A stretch of DNA of 40,390 nucleotides from contig JAKELU010000005.1 in the NCBI GenBank assembly GCA_022760735.1, forward strand, positions 44,730 to 85,119, given 5' to 3'. Position numbers and translations under genes: made by a program. A model generated the notes under the pieces. That model was given only the letters and a program-made list of their open reading frames with translations, did no database searches and had not been told where the DNA came from. This DNA comes from Firmicutes bacterium FC7. Its GTDB lineage: Bacteria; Bacillota; Clostridia; Tissierellales; Tissierellaceae. Below are positions 18,043-25,699 of this stretch, piece after piece (position 1 is the stretch's first letter; every line of letters starts with the position of its first letter).

Positions 18043-18102
18043 ATGAAAGGTTTTTCTGGCAAAGAGTGGGTTTTCCCACTCTTGATTTTTATTGTAGGAT
18101 AA
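18043..18102 (+). CDS. possible 19-codon leader ORF overlapping the rimP leader terminator
   Basis: An ATG about 4 nt after the predicted transcript start opens a 19-residue frame (MKGFSGKEWVFPLLIFIVG) that runs through the terminator hairpin and stops at TAA 18100-18102. There is no SD, so it would be leaderless. It may be chance; it is listed because its position could let a translating ribosome disrupt the hairpin. Confidence 0.2.
   Translation: MKGFSGKEWVFPLLIFIVG
18062..18090 (+). terminator. intrinsic terminator in the rimP leader
   Basis: AAGAGTGGG (18062-18070) pairs perfectly with CCCACTCTT (18075-18083) around TTTT, followed by GATTTTTATT. It lies about 25 nt downstream of the predicted transcript start and 38 nt before rimP, so it looks like a transcription attenuator. 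Confidence 0.85.
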
Positions 18103-18127
18103 AATATCAAAAGTACGGAGGTGTACT

Positions 18128-18592
18128 ATGAATAAAAAGGAAATTCTAAACAAGGTAAGTATAATTTGTGAACATATTGCTTCTGATTTAAAGTACGAAT
18201 TAGTAGATGTGGAATTTGTTAAGGAATTTGGCAGCTATTATCTAAGAGTATATATAGACAAACCTGGTGGAGTTACTTTAGATGATTGTCAAAACATGAG
18301 TGAAATATTAAGTGATAAACTAGATCAAGAAGATCCAATAGACGCTGCATATTTCTTAGAAGTGTCATCTCCTGGTTTAGATAGACCTTTAAAAACAGAT
18401 AAAGACCTTAACAGAAACATTGGAAAAGATGTTGAAATAAGCCTTTATAGACCTTTTGAAGGGAAAAAAACTTACGAAGGGAAATTAAATAACTTTAATG
18501 ATGAGTTTATAACAATAGATATAAGAACAGACGAGTTGATTAATATACCAAGGAATATCATTTCCAATATTAAATTAGCTTTGAAATTTTAA
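18128..18592 (+). CDS. rimP: ribosome maturation factor RimP
   Basis: RimP acts early in 30S assembly, helping S12 and S19 bind. The 154 residues show the N-terminal RimP fold (ELVDVEFVKEFGSYYLRVYI, DKPGGVTLDDC), the conserved LEVSSPGLDRPLKTD linker and an SH3-like C terminus. GGAGGTG precedes the ATG. It heads the rimP-nusA-rnpM-infB operon, conserved across bacteria, behind a promoter plus attenuator-like hairpin. Confidence 0.97.
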   Translation: MNKKEILNKVSIICEHIASDLKYELVDVEFVKEFGSYYLRVYIDKPGGVTLDDCQNMSEILSDKLDQEDPIDAAYFLEVSSPGLDRPLKTDKDLNRNIGKDVEISLYRPFEGKKTYEGKLNNFNDEFITIDIRTDELINIPRNIISNIKLALKF

Positions 18593-18607
18593 GGAGGTCC
18601 ATGTTAA

Positions 18608-19654
18608 ATGAATGGGGATTTTATAGAAGCCCTTTATGAAATAGAAAGGGAGAAAGGTATATCAAGGGAGATAATTTTTGATGCTTTAGAATCAGCTCTT
18701 ATCTCCAGCTATAAGAAAAATTTTGGAACAGCACAAAATGTATTAGTAGAGATGAACAGAGAAACTGGAGATGTTAAGGTATATGCTACTAAAGAAGTAG
18801 TAAATAATGTAGAGGATGAACTACAGGAGATTTCCTTGGAAGAAGCTAAATCAATGGATGAAAAGCTTGAAATAGGGGATTTAGTGAAAATTGAAATAAC
18901 ACCAAAAAACTTTGGAAGAATTGCAGCTCAAACTGCTAAACAAGTAGTTATTCAACGAATAAAAGATGCAGAGAGAGATGTAATTTATGATGAATTTATA
19001 AATAGAGAGAATGAAATTATTACGGGTCAAATTCAACGTATTTCGAAAAATAATGTATATATTGATCTAGGAAAAACTGAAGGGATTTTACCTCCTTCTG
19101 AACAGATTGAAGGAGAAGAGTACAATCAAGGTGATAGACTCAAATTAATTATATTAGAGGTTAAGAAAACAACTAAAGGGCCTCAAATTATACTATCTAG
19201 AGCACATACTGGTTTAGTCAAGAGATTATTTGAATTAGAAGTACCTGAAATAAGCGAAGGTATCGTTGAAATTTTCTCAATTTCTAGAGAGGCTGGATCA
19301 AGAACTAAAATAGCGGTTTACTCCAAAGATCCAGATGTTGATCCGTTAGGAGCATGTGTCGGCTTTAAAGGAAGTAGGGTTAAAGCAATTGTTGATGAAC
19401 TTAATGGGGAAAAAATTGACATAGTTATTTGGAGTAAGAATATAGAAGAATTTATTGCAAATAGTTTAAGTCCATCAAAGGTTATTAAGGTAGTGGCTAA
19501 TGAAAAAGAAAAATCTGCTTTGGTGGTAGTACCTGATTATCAATTATCTTTAGCAATTGGGAAAGAAGGACAAAATGCTCGATTGGCAGCAAAGTTGACA
19601 AACTGGAAAATAGATATTAAGTCAGAAAGTCAATACCAAGAAATTAATGAATAG
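18608..19654 (+). CDS. nusA: transcription termination/antitermination factor NusA
   Basis: NusA binds RNA polymerase and modulates pausing and intrinsic termination. The 348 residues contain the N-terminal RNAP-binding domain (about 1-125), an S1 domain (about 130-200, GQIQRISKNNVYIDLGKTEG), and KH1/KH2 (about 215-345, including DPLGACVGFKGSRVKAIVDE and LAIGKEGQNARLAAKLTNW). As in other Firmicutes it lacks the C-terminal acidic repeats of E. coli NusA. GGAGG lies 10 nt before the ATG. It could act on the hairpin upstream of its own operon. Confidence 0.98.
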   Translation: MNGDFIEALYEIEREKGISREIIFDALESALISSYKKNFGTAQNVLVEMNRETGDVKVYATKEVVNNVEDELQEISLEEAKSMDEKLEIGDLVKIEITPKNFGRIAAQTAKQVVIQRIKDAERDVIYDEFINRENEIITGQIQRISKNNVYIDLGKTEGILPPSEQIEGEEYNQGDRLKLIILEVKKTTKGPQIILSRAHTGLVKRLFELEVPEISEGIVEIFSISREAGSRTKIAVYSKDPDVDPLGACVGFKGSRVKAIVDELNGEKIDIVIWSKNIEEFIANSLSPSKVIKVVANEKEKSALVVVPDYQLSLAIGKEGQNARLAAKLTNWKIDIKSESQYQEINE

Positions 19655-19664
19655 GGGTGAGTTT

Positions 19665-19928
19665 ATGAAAATAAAAAAAATTCCTCTTAGAAAGTGTATT
19701 GCTTGCGGACAAAGTAAACCTAAAAAAGAACTTATTAGAGTTGTAAAAAATAATAGTGGAGAGGTATTTGTTGATCCTACTGGTAAAGCCAATGGACGTG
19801 GAGCTTACATCTGTCCTTCTAAAGAATGTTTTGAATTAGCATATAAAACGAAAAAGATTTCGAGAAGCCTTGATACTGAAATTACTGAAGAAGTATATGA
19901 TAAATTGAAAGATATTATAAAAGAGTAG
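19665..19928 (+). CDS. rnpM: RNase P modulator RnpM (YlxR)
   Basis: YlxR/RnpM is a small RNA-binding protein reported to bind RNase P RNA and modulate its activity. The 87 residues contain the defining RKCIACGQSKPKKELIRVV, the DPTGKANGRGAYICPSKECF region and a basic C-terminal helix. ATG 19665 follows GGGGTGA; in-frame codons before it overlap the end of nusA. infB follows directly. The L7Ae-like ylxQ gene usually between them is missing. Confidence 0.95.
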   Translation: MKIKKIPLRKCIACGQSKPKKELIRVVKNNSGEVFVDPTGKANGRGAYICPSKECFELAYKTKKISRSLDTEITEEVYDKLKDIIKE

Positions 19929-19963
19929 AGATATCACCTTAAATAAAATAGGGGGTGTAATAT

Positions 19964-22009
19964 ATGACAAAAATTCGTATTTATGAATTAGCTAAAGAAT
20001 TAAAATTATCGAGTAAGGATTTAATGAAAAAAATTGAAGATTTGGAGCTAAATATTAATAGTCACATGAGTTCTATTAGTAGTGAAGAAGCAGAGATGAT
20101 AAAAGAACTACTCACTGAATCACCTAAAGAAGTAGTAATTGATGAAGTAGAATTAATTGAAGAAGAATTTGAGGAAAAATTAAAAAACACTTCAAAAAAC
20201 AAGAAAAAAAAGAAAACAAAGCATAGTAATAAAAATAATGAAGAAAGTATTAAGGGAGATGGTTTTATAATAGAAATTGAAAACAACATTATTGTAAGAG
20301 AATTAGCTGAAAAAATTGGAGTTAACTCTTCTCAAGTTATATCCAAACTTATAAGTCTTGGTGTAATGGCTACTCAAAATGAGATGATAGATGCCGACAT
20401 AGCTGCAATTGTTGCAGACGAATTTGGTGTTAAAGTAAAAGTTGTAGAGTCAAAAGAAGAAGAGGATGAATTTGAATTAGATTTTGAAGATAAACCTGAA
20501 GATTTACAACCTAGACCACCTGTTATAACAGTAATGGGACATGTTGACCATGGTAAAACATCATTATTGGATGCTATAAGAGATACAAATGTAACTAAAG
20601 GTGAGGCTGGTGGAATTACTCAACATATAGGAGCATCAACAGTAAATATTAATGGAAAGAAAGTTGTTTTCTTGGATACTCCTGGTCATGAGGCTTTTAC
20701 AGCTATGAGAGCTAGAGGTGCACAAGTAACTGATATTGCTATATTAGTAGTTGCAGCTGATGACGGAGTAATGCCACAAACCATTGAGGCAATTGCCCAT
20801 GCTAAAGCGGCTAATGTACCTATAATCGTTGCTATAAATAAAATAGATAAACCAACCGCGAATTTAGATAGGATAAAGCAAGATTTAGTAGAACATGGCT
20901 TGGTTCCAGAGGACTGGGGTGGAGATACAATTACAGTACCTGTATCTGCAAAAAATAAAATTGGTATTGACGATTTGCTAGAAATGGTTCTTTTAGTAGC
21001 AGAAATGCAAGAATTGAAGGCAAATCCTAATAGAAAAGCTGTAGGTACAATTATAGAAGCTCAGCTAGATAAGGGAAAAGGACCTGTTGCAACAGTGCTT
21101 GTTCAAAAAGGTACCTTAAAGATCGGTGATATAGTGGTTACTGGTACAGCTTCAGGAAGAATTAGAGCAATGTTTGATGACAAAGGTAAAAAGGTTAAAA
21201 AAGCAACTCCTTCAATCCCGGTTATGATTTTAGGTCTATCAGAGGTTCCGAATTCAGGAGACTTGTTACATGTTGTTGATGATGAAAAGACTGCAAGACA
21301 AATAGCAGAATCAAGAAAAGATCAATTGAGAGAGCAAATGAAGTCGACATATAAGGTTTCTTTAGATGATTTATTTGAAAGAATTAAAGAAGGAGAAGTT
21401 AAAGACCTAAATATAATAATTAAAGCTGATGGAAGAGGTTCAATTGAAGCACTAGCTCATTCACTTGAAAAACTAGATACTGAAGAAGTCCGTATATCAA
21501 TTATTCATAGTGGAGTTGGCGGGATTACTGAAAGTGATATTATGTTAGCATCTGCTTCAAATGCAATTGTAATAGGTTTTAATGTAAGACCTAATTTAAA
21601 TGCAATAGATGTTGCTAAGAAGGAAGAAGTAGATATAAGGACTTATAGAGTTATTTATGAAGCAATAGAAGATATTCAGGCTGCTGTTAAAGGAATGCAT
21701 GCTCCGAAAATTGTTGAAGAAGTGTTAGGTAGATGTGAAGTTAGAGCAACATTTAGATTACCTAATGGAAATACAATAGCTGGTATTTATGTTCTAGATG
21801 GAAAAATTACAAGAAATTCAAAAATTCGGCTATTAAGAAATGATGTTGTTATATATGATGGTTCAGTTTCATCGCTAAAGAGATTCAAGGATGATGTAAG
21901 AGAAGTTATGGCTGGCTATGAAGCAGGACTTGGATTAGAAAATTATAATGATATTAAAGAAGGAGATTTACTAGAAGCATATATTCTTAAAGAAGTAGAA
22001 AACAAATAG
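19964..22009 (+). CDS. infB: translation initiation factor IF-2
   Basis: IF-2 is the GTPase that recruits initiator tRNA to the 30S and promotes subunit joining. The 681 residues have an N-terminal IF2_N domain ([20 protein letters not shown]), a short Lys-rich linker (about 75-90), a second IF2_N-like segment (about 100-160), the G domain with GHVDHGKT at 192-199, DTPGHE and NKID, then the C1-C2 domains. This is among the shorter IF-2 forms, because the linker is brief. GGGGGTG precedes the ATG. Confidence 0.98.
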   Translation: MTKIRIYELAKELKLSSKDLMKKIEDLELNINSHMSSISSEEAEMIKELLTESPKEVVIDEVELIEEEFEEKLKNTSKNKKKKKTKHSNKNNEESIKGDGFIIEIENNIIVRELAEKIGVNSSQVISKLISLGVMATQNEMIDADIAAIVADEFGVKVKVVESKEEEDEFELDFEDKPEDLQPRPPVITVMGHVDHGKTSLLDAIRDTNVTKGEAGGITQHIGASTVNINGKKVVFLDTPGHEAFTAMRARGAQVTDIAILVVAADDGVMPQTIEAIAHAKAANVPIIVAINKIDKPTANLDRIKQDLVEHGLVPEDWGGDTITVPVSAKNKIGIDDLLEMVLLVAEMQELKANPNRKAVGTIIEAQLDKGKGPVATVLVQKGTLKIGDIVVTGTASGRIRAMFDDKGKKVKKATPSIPVMILGLSEVPNSGDLLHVVDDEKTARQIAESRKDQLREQMKSTYKVSLDDLFERIKEGEVKDLNIIIKADGRGSIEALAHSLEKLDTEEVRISIIHSGVGGITESDIMLASASNAIVIGFNVRPNLNAIDVAKKEEVDIRTYRVIYEAIEDIQAAVKGMHAPKIVEEVLGRCEVRATFRLPNGNTIAGIYVLDGKITRNSKIRLLRNDVVIYDGSVSSLKRFKDDVREVMAGYEAGLGLENYNDIKEGDLLEAYILKEVENK

Positions 22010-22020
22010 AGGTGTAATTT

Positions 22021-22398
22021 ATGAATATAAAGAGAATCAACAGAATCTCTGAAGAGGTAAAAAAGGTTGTATCTGACTTGATTTTTAATGGGTTAAAAGA
22101 CCCACGAATTAGTACAATGACTACAATTACAAGAGTAGAAGTTACAAAAGATCTTAGATTTGCTAAGATATATGTATCTGTACTAGGAGATGAATATGAG
22201 AAGTTAGATACAATAAAAGGATTAAATAGTGCAAAAGGCTTTATTAGGAAAGAGATTGGCAGCAGACTAGATTTAAGATATGCACCTGAACCAGTATTTA
22301 ATTTAGATGAGTCTATTGAAAGTGCTATTAAAATGTCAAAACTAATTGAAGAAGTTAACAAGGGAATCTCAACCAACAAGGATGAAGATAATGAATGA
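22021..22398 (+). CDS. rbfA: 30S ribosome-binding factor RbfA
   Basis: RbfA binds the 30S near the 16S central pseudoknot during late assembly and cold adaptation. The 125 residues show the KH-like fold with RINRISEEVKKVVSDLI at the start, DPRI, VEVTKDLRFAKIYVSVLG and the GSRLDLRYAPEPVFNLDES segment. GAGGTGT precedes the ATG. It lies 11 bp after infB; ylxP, present here in Bacillus, is absent. Its end overlaps nrnA by 8 bp. Confidence 0.97.
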   Translation: MNIKRINRISEEVKKVVSDLIFNGLKDPRISTMTTITRVEVTKDLRFAKIYVSVLGDEYEKLDTIKGLNSAKGFIRKEIGSRLDLRYAPEPVFNLDESIESAIKMSKLIEEVNKGISTNKDEDNE

Positions 22399-23347
22399 TT
22401 TATTCAAATTAGCTATAGACAAGATATTAGCGTCAGATGAAATATTTATAGCTTCACATGTTAACCCTGATGGTGATAATATAGGTTCTATTATCGCATT
22501 AGGGTTAGCATTGAAGAAATTAAAAAAGAATGTAAGAGTAATAAAAACAGACGAGATTCCTACGGATTATTTATTTTTACCTTTTATAGATATTATTCAA
22601 CCTTATGAAGCATCAGACATTGATTTACTTATCGTTTTAGATTGTGGTGATATAGATAGATTAGGTAAGTACAAATCATTACTTAATAAAGCTAAGACCA
22701 TTATTAATATTGATCACCATATTAGTAATACAAAATTTGGAACATTAAATATTGTTGATGATAAGGCTGCTGCTACAGGGGAGTTAATATATGATTTACT
22801 AAAAAATATGAGCATAGAAATTGATAAAGACATTGCTACATGTTTATATGCTGCAATAAGTACTGATACTGGTAGTTTTATGTATGATAGCGTAACTTCA
22901 AGAACTCACAAAATAATCGCTTCTCTTATAGAAACTGGTATAGATAAATCAAATATTAATATTAAACTATATCAAAGCAGGAGTATAGAAAGAACAAATT
23001 TATTTATTAAATCTTTTTCTACTCTTAAAACCTATCATAATAATAGAATTGCAGTAGTAAAGGTAACTCAAAGCATGCTTAATAAATCTAATGCGAAGAT
23101 GGAAGATACAGAAGGTATTATTTCTTTTATAAGAGATATTGATACTGTTGAAGTAGCATGCTTACTTAAGGAGTATAAGGAGAATGAAATTAAAGTTAGT
23201 TTACGTAGCAAAAGGACAGTAGATGTGTCTAAAATTTGCTCTAAATTTAATGGTGGTGGCCATATTAGAGCTGCAGGCTGTACTATCTATGACAATATAT
23301 TTAATGCGGAAAATAAAATAGTTGAGAAAATCATAGACATGTGGTGA
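22391..23347 (+). CDS. nrnA: DHH/DHHA1 phosphoesterase, NrnA-like oligoribonuclease/pAp phosphatase
   Basis: NrnA-type enzymes degrade very short RNA oligomers and dephosphorylate pAp. The 318 residues carry the DHH-domain motifs: SHVNPDGDNIGS, LIVLDCGD, NIDHHISNTKFG (the DHH signature) and AISTDTGSFMYD, followed by the DHHA1 domain with the FNGGGHIRAAGC substrate loop. ATG 22391 is 9 nt after AAGG and overlaps rbfA by 8 bp; ATG 22382 is in frame but poorly spaced. A DHH gene between rbfA and truB is common in Clostridia. Confidence 0.95.
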   Translation: MNDLFKLAIDKILASDEIFIASHVNPDGDNIGSIIALGLALKKLKKNVRVIKTDEIPTDYLFLPFIDIIQPYEASDIDLLIVLDCGDIDRLGKYKSLLNKAKTIINIDHHISNTKFGTLNIVDDKAAATGELIYDLLKNMSIEIDKDIATCLYAAISTDTGSFMYDSVTSRTHKIIASLIETGIDKSNINIKLYQSRSIERTNLFIKSFSTLKTYHNNRIAVVKVTQSMLNKSNAKMEDTEGIISFIRDIDTVEVACLLKEYKENEIKVSLRSKRTVDVSKICSKFNGGGHIRAAGCTIYDNIFNAENKIVEKIIDMW

Positions 23348-23351
23348 TTAT

Positions 23352-24245
23352 ATGGATGGTGTGATTAATTTATTTAAACCAAGGGGTATGACTTCTCATG
23401 ATGCTGTGTATGCAATTAGGAAAATATTTAATACTAAAAAGGTTGGACATACAGGAACCTTAGATCCTAATGCTACTGGAGTCTTACCTATTTGCATTGG
23501 TAAAGCAACAAGAATATCTGAGTACTTGTTAAATGTGGATAAAGAATATATTGGCGAATTAACTTTAGGATTTTCAACTGATACTCAGGATAGTGATGGT
23601 TGTATTGTTGATTCATCTGATAAATTGGTTACAATTGACGAAATTAATGATTCTTTTAATAAATTCAGAGGATTAATTAAGCAAACTCCGCCAATGTATT
23701 CCGCTATTAAGGTAAAAGGTAAGAAATTATATGAAATTGCTAGAGAAGGGAAAACAATTGATAGACCTACTAGAGAAGTAAATATAAAGGATTTAAGAAT
23801 TATAAATAATTATATAAATAAGGAAATAATATTTTATACCAAATGTTCTAGAGGAACATATATTAGAACACTATGCGATGATATTGGAAAGGAACTAGGA
23901 ACATATGGTTATATGTCATTTCTAATGAGAGTAGGGGTTGGAAATTTTAAAATCCAAGATTCTCTTAGTATAGATTCTTTAAAAAAAATGTCTAAAACAG
24001 AATTATCGAACTCATTAACACCAATAGACATAGCAGTAAATCATCTAGAAAGTCTTGTGTTGAGTGATAATTTATATAAGAAATTGATTAATGGAGTATC
24101 TATAAATCTTGAAAATAGTTATTCTGAATTTATTGGTTTAAATATTAGAGTATATTGTAGAGATAAATTTATTGGAATAGGAAAAATCCACAAATTAAAT
24201 AATCGAAACTATCTAAAAATGGATAAGGTATTTACAGGTGAGTAA
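23352..24245 (+). CDS. truB: tRNA pseudouridine(55) synthase TruB
   Basis: Makes pseudouridine-55 in the T-loop of tRNAs. The 297 residues have the catalytic aspartate in GHTGTLDPNATGVLPI, the KPRGMTSHDAV opening, the TQDSDG segment and the QTPPMYSAIKVKGKKLYE region, followed by a C-terminal domain (about 215-297). GTGGTGAT serves as SD, overlapping the nrnA stop. ribF starts at the base after the stop codon, so the two are probably coupled. Confidence 0.97.
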   Translation: MDGVINLFKPRGMTSHDAVYAIRKIFNTKKVGHTGTLDPNATGVLPICIGKATRISEYLLNVDKEYIGELTLGFSTDTQDSDGCIVDSSDKLVTIDEINDSFNKFRGLIKQTPPMYSAIKVKGKKLYEIAREGKTIDRPTREVNIKDLRIINNYINKEIIFYTKCSRGTYIRTLCDDIGKELGTYGYMSFLMRVGVGNFKIQDSLSIDSLKKMSKTELSNSLTPIDIAVNHLESLVLSDNLYKKLINGVSINLENSYSEFIGLNIRVYCRDKFIGIGKIHKLNNRNYLKMDKVFTGE

Positions 24246-25178
24246 ATGGAAATATTACATGTTGAGAATTATACAGAAAAAAGGTTTCAAACAGCAATTG
24301 CATTAGGAAATTTTGATGGTGTTCATATTGGTCATCAAAGATTAATAAAAAAAATGGTTGATATTGCAAATGATAGGGGCTTAAACAGTTCAGTGCTACT
24401 ATTTGAGAATCATACTAAATCACTTATAGAAGGGGCAGGTCCTTTGTTAATAAGTTCTACCGAGCAAAAAAATGGGCTAATTAAAAGTCTAGGAGTAGAA
24501 ACTATTTATACTATTAAGTTTGATGAAAAACTTATGAAGTTAACACCGGAGGAATTTATTGATGAAATTTTAGTAAAAAGATTAAATGTGAAAGCAATTG
24601 TTGTTGGATATGATTATAGATTTGGTTATAAAGCATCAGGAAATAGTGATTTGTTAAGAGAGCTTGGTAGAAAATACAACATTCAAGTGGAAATTCTACC
24701 TCCTGTACTTATTAATGAAATGGTAGTAAGCAGCACTAGAATAAGAGATCTAATTAAAGATGGAAATTTAGAAGATGCTAAAATTCTATTAAATAGAAAT
24801 TTCTCAATACAAGGTAAAGTTGTATCTGGAAAAAACATAGGAAAGAAATTAGGATTTCCAACTGCTAATATTGAACCTATTGCCAACTATATTATGCCTA
24901 GAATTGGGGTATATAGTACCGAAACAATTGTTGATGGAAATAAGTATTTAAGCGCAACAAGTATAGGATATAATCCAACTTTTGGAGATGGTTCAATAAA
25001 AATCGAATCTCATATTATTGATTTTAATGAGGAAATTTATAATAAAAAAATTGAACTTATTTTTATAGAATTTATAAGAGATGAGATTAAATTCGATAGC
25101 GTAGATTCTTTAATTGAACAAATTAAGAAAGATGTATCTTATGTGAAAACAAAACGACAAAATTGTTTACAAATGTAG
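24246..25178 (+). CDS. ribF: bifunctional riboflavin kinase/FAD synthetase
   Basis: Phosphorylates riboflavin to FMN and adenylates FMN to FAD. The 310 residues split into an N-terminal adenylyltransferase (about 1-180; IALGNFDGVHIGHQRLI, VGYDYRFGYKASG, VSSTRIRDLI) and a C-terminal flavokinase (about 185-305; GKNIGKKLGFPTANIE). Its place between truB and rpsO is conserved. A TTGTTT/GATAAT pair just at or after its stop may serve rpsO. Confidence 0.97.
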   Translation: MEILHVENYTEKRFQTAIALGNFDGVHIGHQRLIKKMVDIANDRGLNSSVLLFENHTKSLIEGAGPLLISSTEQKNGLIKSLGVETIYTIKFDEKLMKLTPEEFIDEILVKRLNVKAIVVGYDYRFGYKASGNSDLLRELGRKYNIQVEILPPVLINEMVVSSTRIRDLIKDGNLEDAKILLNRNFSIQGKVVSGKNIGKKLGFPTANIEPIANYIMPRIGVYSTETIVDGNKYLSATSIGYNPTFGDGSIKIESHIIDFNEEIYNKKIELIFIEFIRDEIKFDSVDSLIEQIKKDVSYVKTKRQNCLQM

Positions 25179-25197
25179 TTGTTTATGATAATATAAT
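25163..25197 (+). promoter_or_regulatory. candidate rpsO promoter
   Basis: TTGTTT (25163-25168) with GATAAT (25187-25192) at 18-nt spacing, or TATAAT (25192-25197) with no good -35. The choice is uncertain, but a start near 25200 would put the whole hairpin leader in the transcript. Confidence 0.5.
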
Positions 25198-25210
25198 CAT
25201 ATTAAGTTTA

Positions 25211-25255
25211 CCTAAAGCTTTGTATTACGTTCCTCAGCGAATTCAAAGCTTTAGG
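25211..25255 (+). ncRNA. rpsO leader hairpin, candidate S15 autoregulatory structure
   Basis: CCTAAAGCTTTG (25211-25222) pairs perfectly over 12 bp with CAAAGCTTTAGG (25244-25255), closing a 21-nt loop. An A-run, not a T tract, follows, so this is not a terminator; the SD lies 16 nt further on. S15-responsive leaders of several unrelated folds are known in Firmicutes. Class membership has not been tested. Confidence 0.55.
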
Positions 25256-25283
25256 CGAATAAAAAAATATGGAGGGTAAGATT

Positions 25284-25550
25284 ATGTTAACAAAAGAAAT
25301 TAAAGATCAAATTATTGAAGATTATAAGCTTCATGAAGGTGATACAGGTTCACCAGAAGTCCAAATAGCACTATTAACTTATAGAATTAACTCTTTAAAC
25401 GAGCATTTAAAAGAACATAAAAAAGACCATCACTCAAGAAGAGGTCTATTAAAAATGGTAGGTCAAAGAAGAGGTCTGCTAAAATATTTAGAAAATAAAG
25501 ATATTGAAAGATATCGTTCTTTAATTGAAAAATTAGGTATCAGGGGATAA
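25284..25550 (+). CDS. rpsO: 30S ribosomal protein S15
   Basis: S15 binds the 16S central-domain three-way junction and forms an intersubunit bridge. The 88 residues begin [20 protein letters not shown] and carry [34 protein letters not shown] and the [12 protein letters not shown] end. ATG 25284 follows GGAGGG; the ATG at 25269 lies on the SD itself and is rejected. It has its own leader and terminator, and pnp follows as in most bacteria. Confidence 0.98.
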   Translation: MLTKEIKDQIIEDYKLHEGDTGSPEVQIALLTYRINSLNEHLKEHKKDHHSRRGLLKMVGQRRGLLKYLENKDIERYRSLIEKLGIRG

Positions 25551-25552
25551 TA

Positions 25553-25582
25553 GGAGCGGGTTTACCCGCTCCATTAGTTTAT
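25553..25582 (+). terminator. intrinsic terminator after rpsO
   Basis: GGAGCGGG (25553-25560), loop TTTA, CCCGCTCC (25565-25572). The stem is strong but the T tract (ATTAGTTTAT) is poor. Confidence 0.7.
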
Positions 25583-25641
25583 CCCATTGTTTCCAAAATT
25601 AGCTATTATAGTAAATTTGTTTTCTTAAATTAGCAGCTTAT

Positions 25642-25670
25642 TTAGTTAATTTAAGATAAAAGGTTATAAT
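25642..25670 (+). promoter_or_regulatory. pnp promoter
   Basis: TTAGTT (25642-25647), 17-nt spacer, TATAAT (25665-25670), about 23 nt of leader, then AAAGGAGG and the pnp ATG. Confidence 0.6.
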
Positions 25671-25699
25671 ATATATATAATTTATAAAGGAGGTATTCT

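Larger units (their letters stand above)
17808..18127 (+). promoter_or_regulatory. 320-bp non-coding region between ispG and rimP
   Basis: This is the largest gap in the window. It holds two -10-like elements (17985-17990 and 18027-18032), a 7-bp inverted repeat GTTATAT/ATATAAC (17878-17884 and 17890-17896) with a further TATAAC half at 17865-17870, an unpaired TTGACA near 17910 without a good -10, and a strong terminator hairpin at 18062-18083 before rimP. No ispG-proximal terminator is evident. In many relatives proS and/or polC lie here; I see no remnant of either. Confidence 0.6.

Noticed and set aside
25211-25255. Terminator after ribF
   Set aside because: The 12-bp stem is followed by an A-run, not a T tract, and lies inside the likely rpsO leader.
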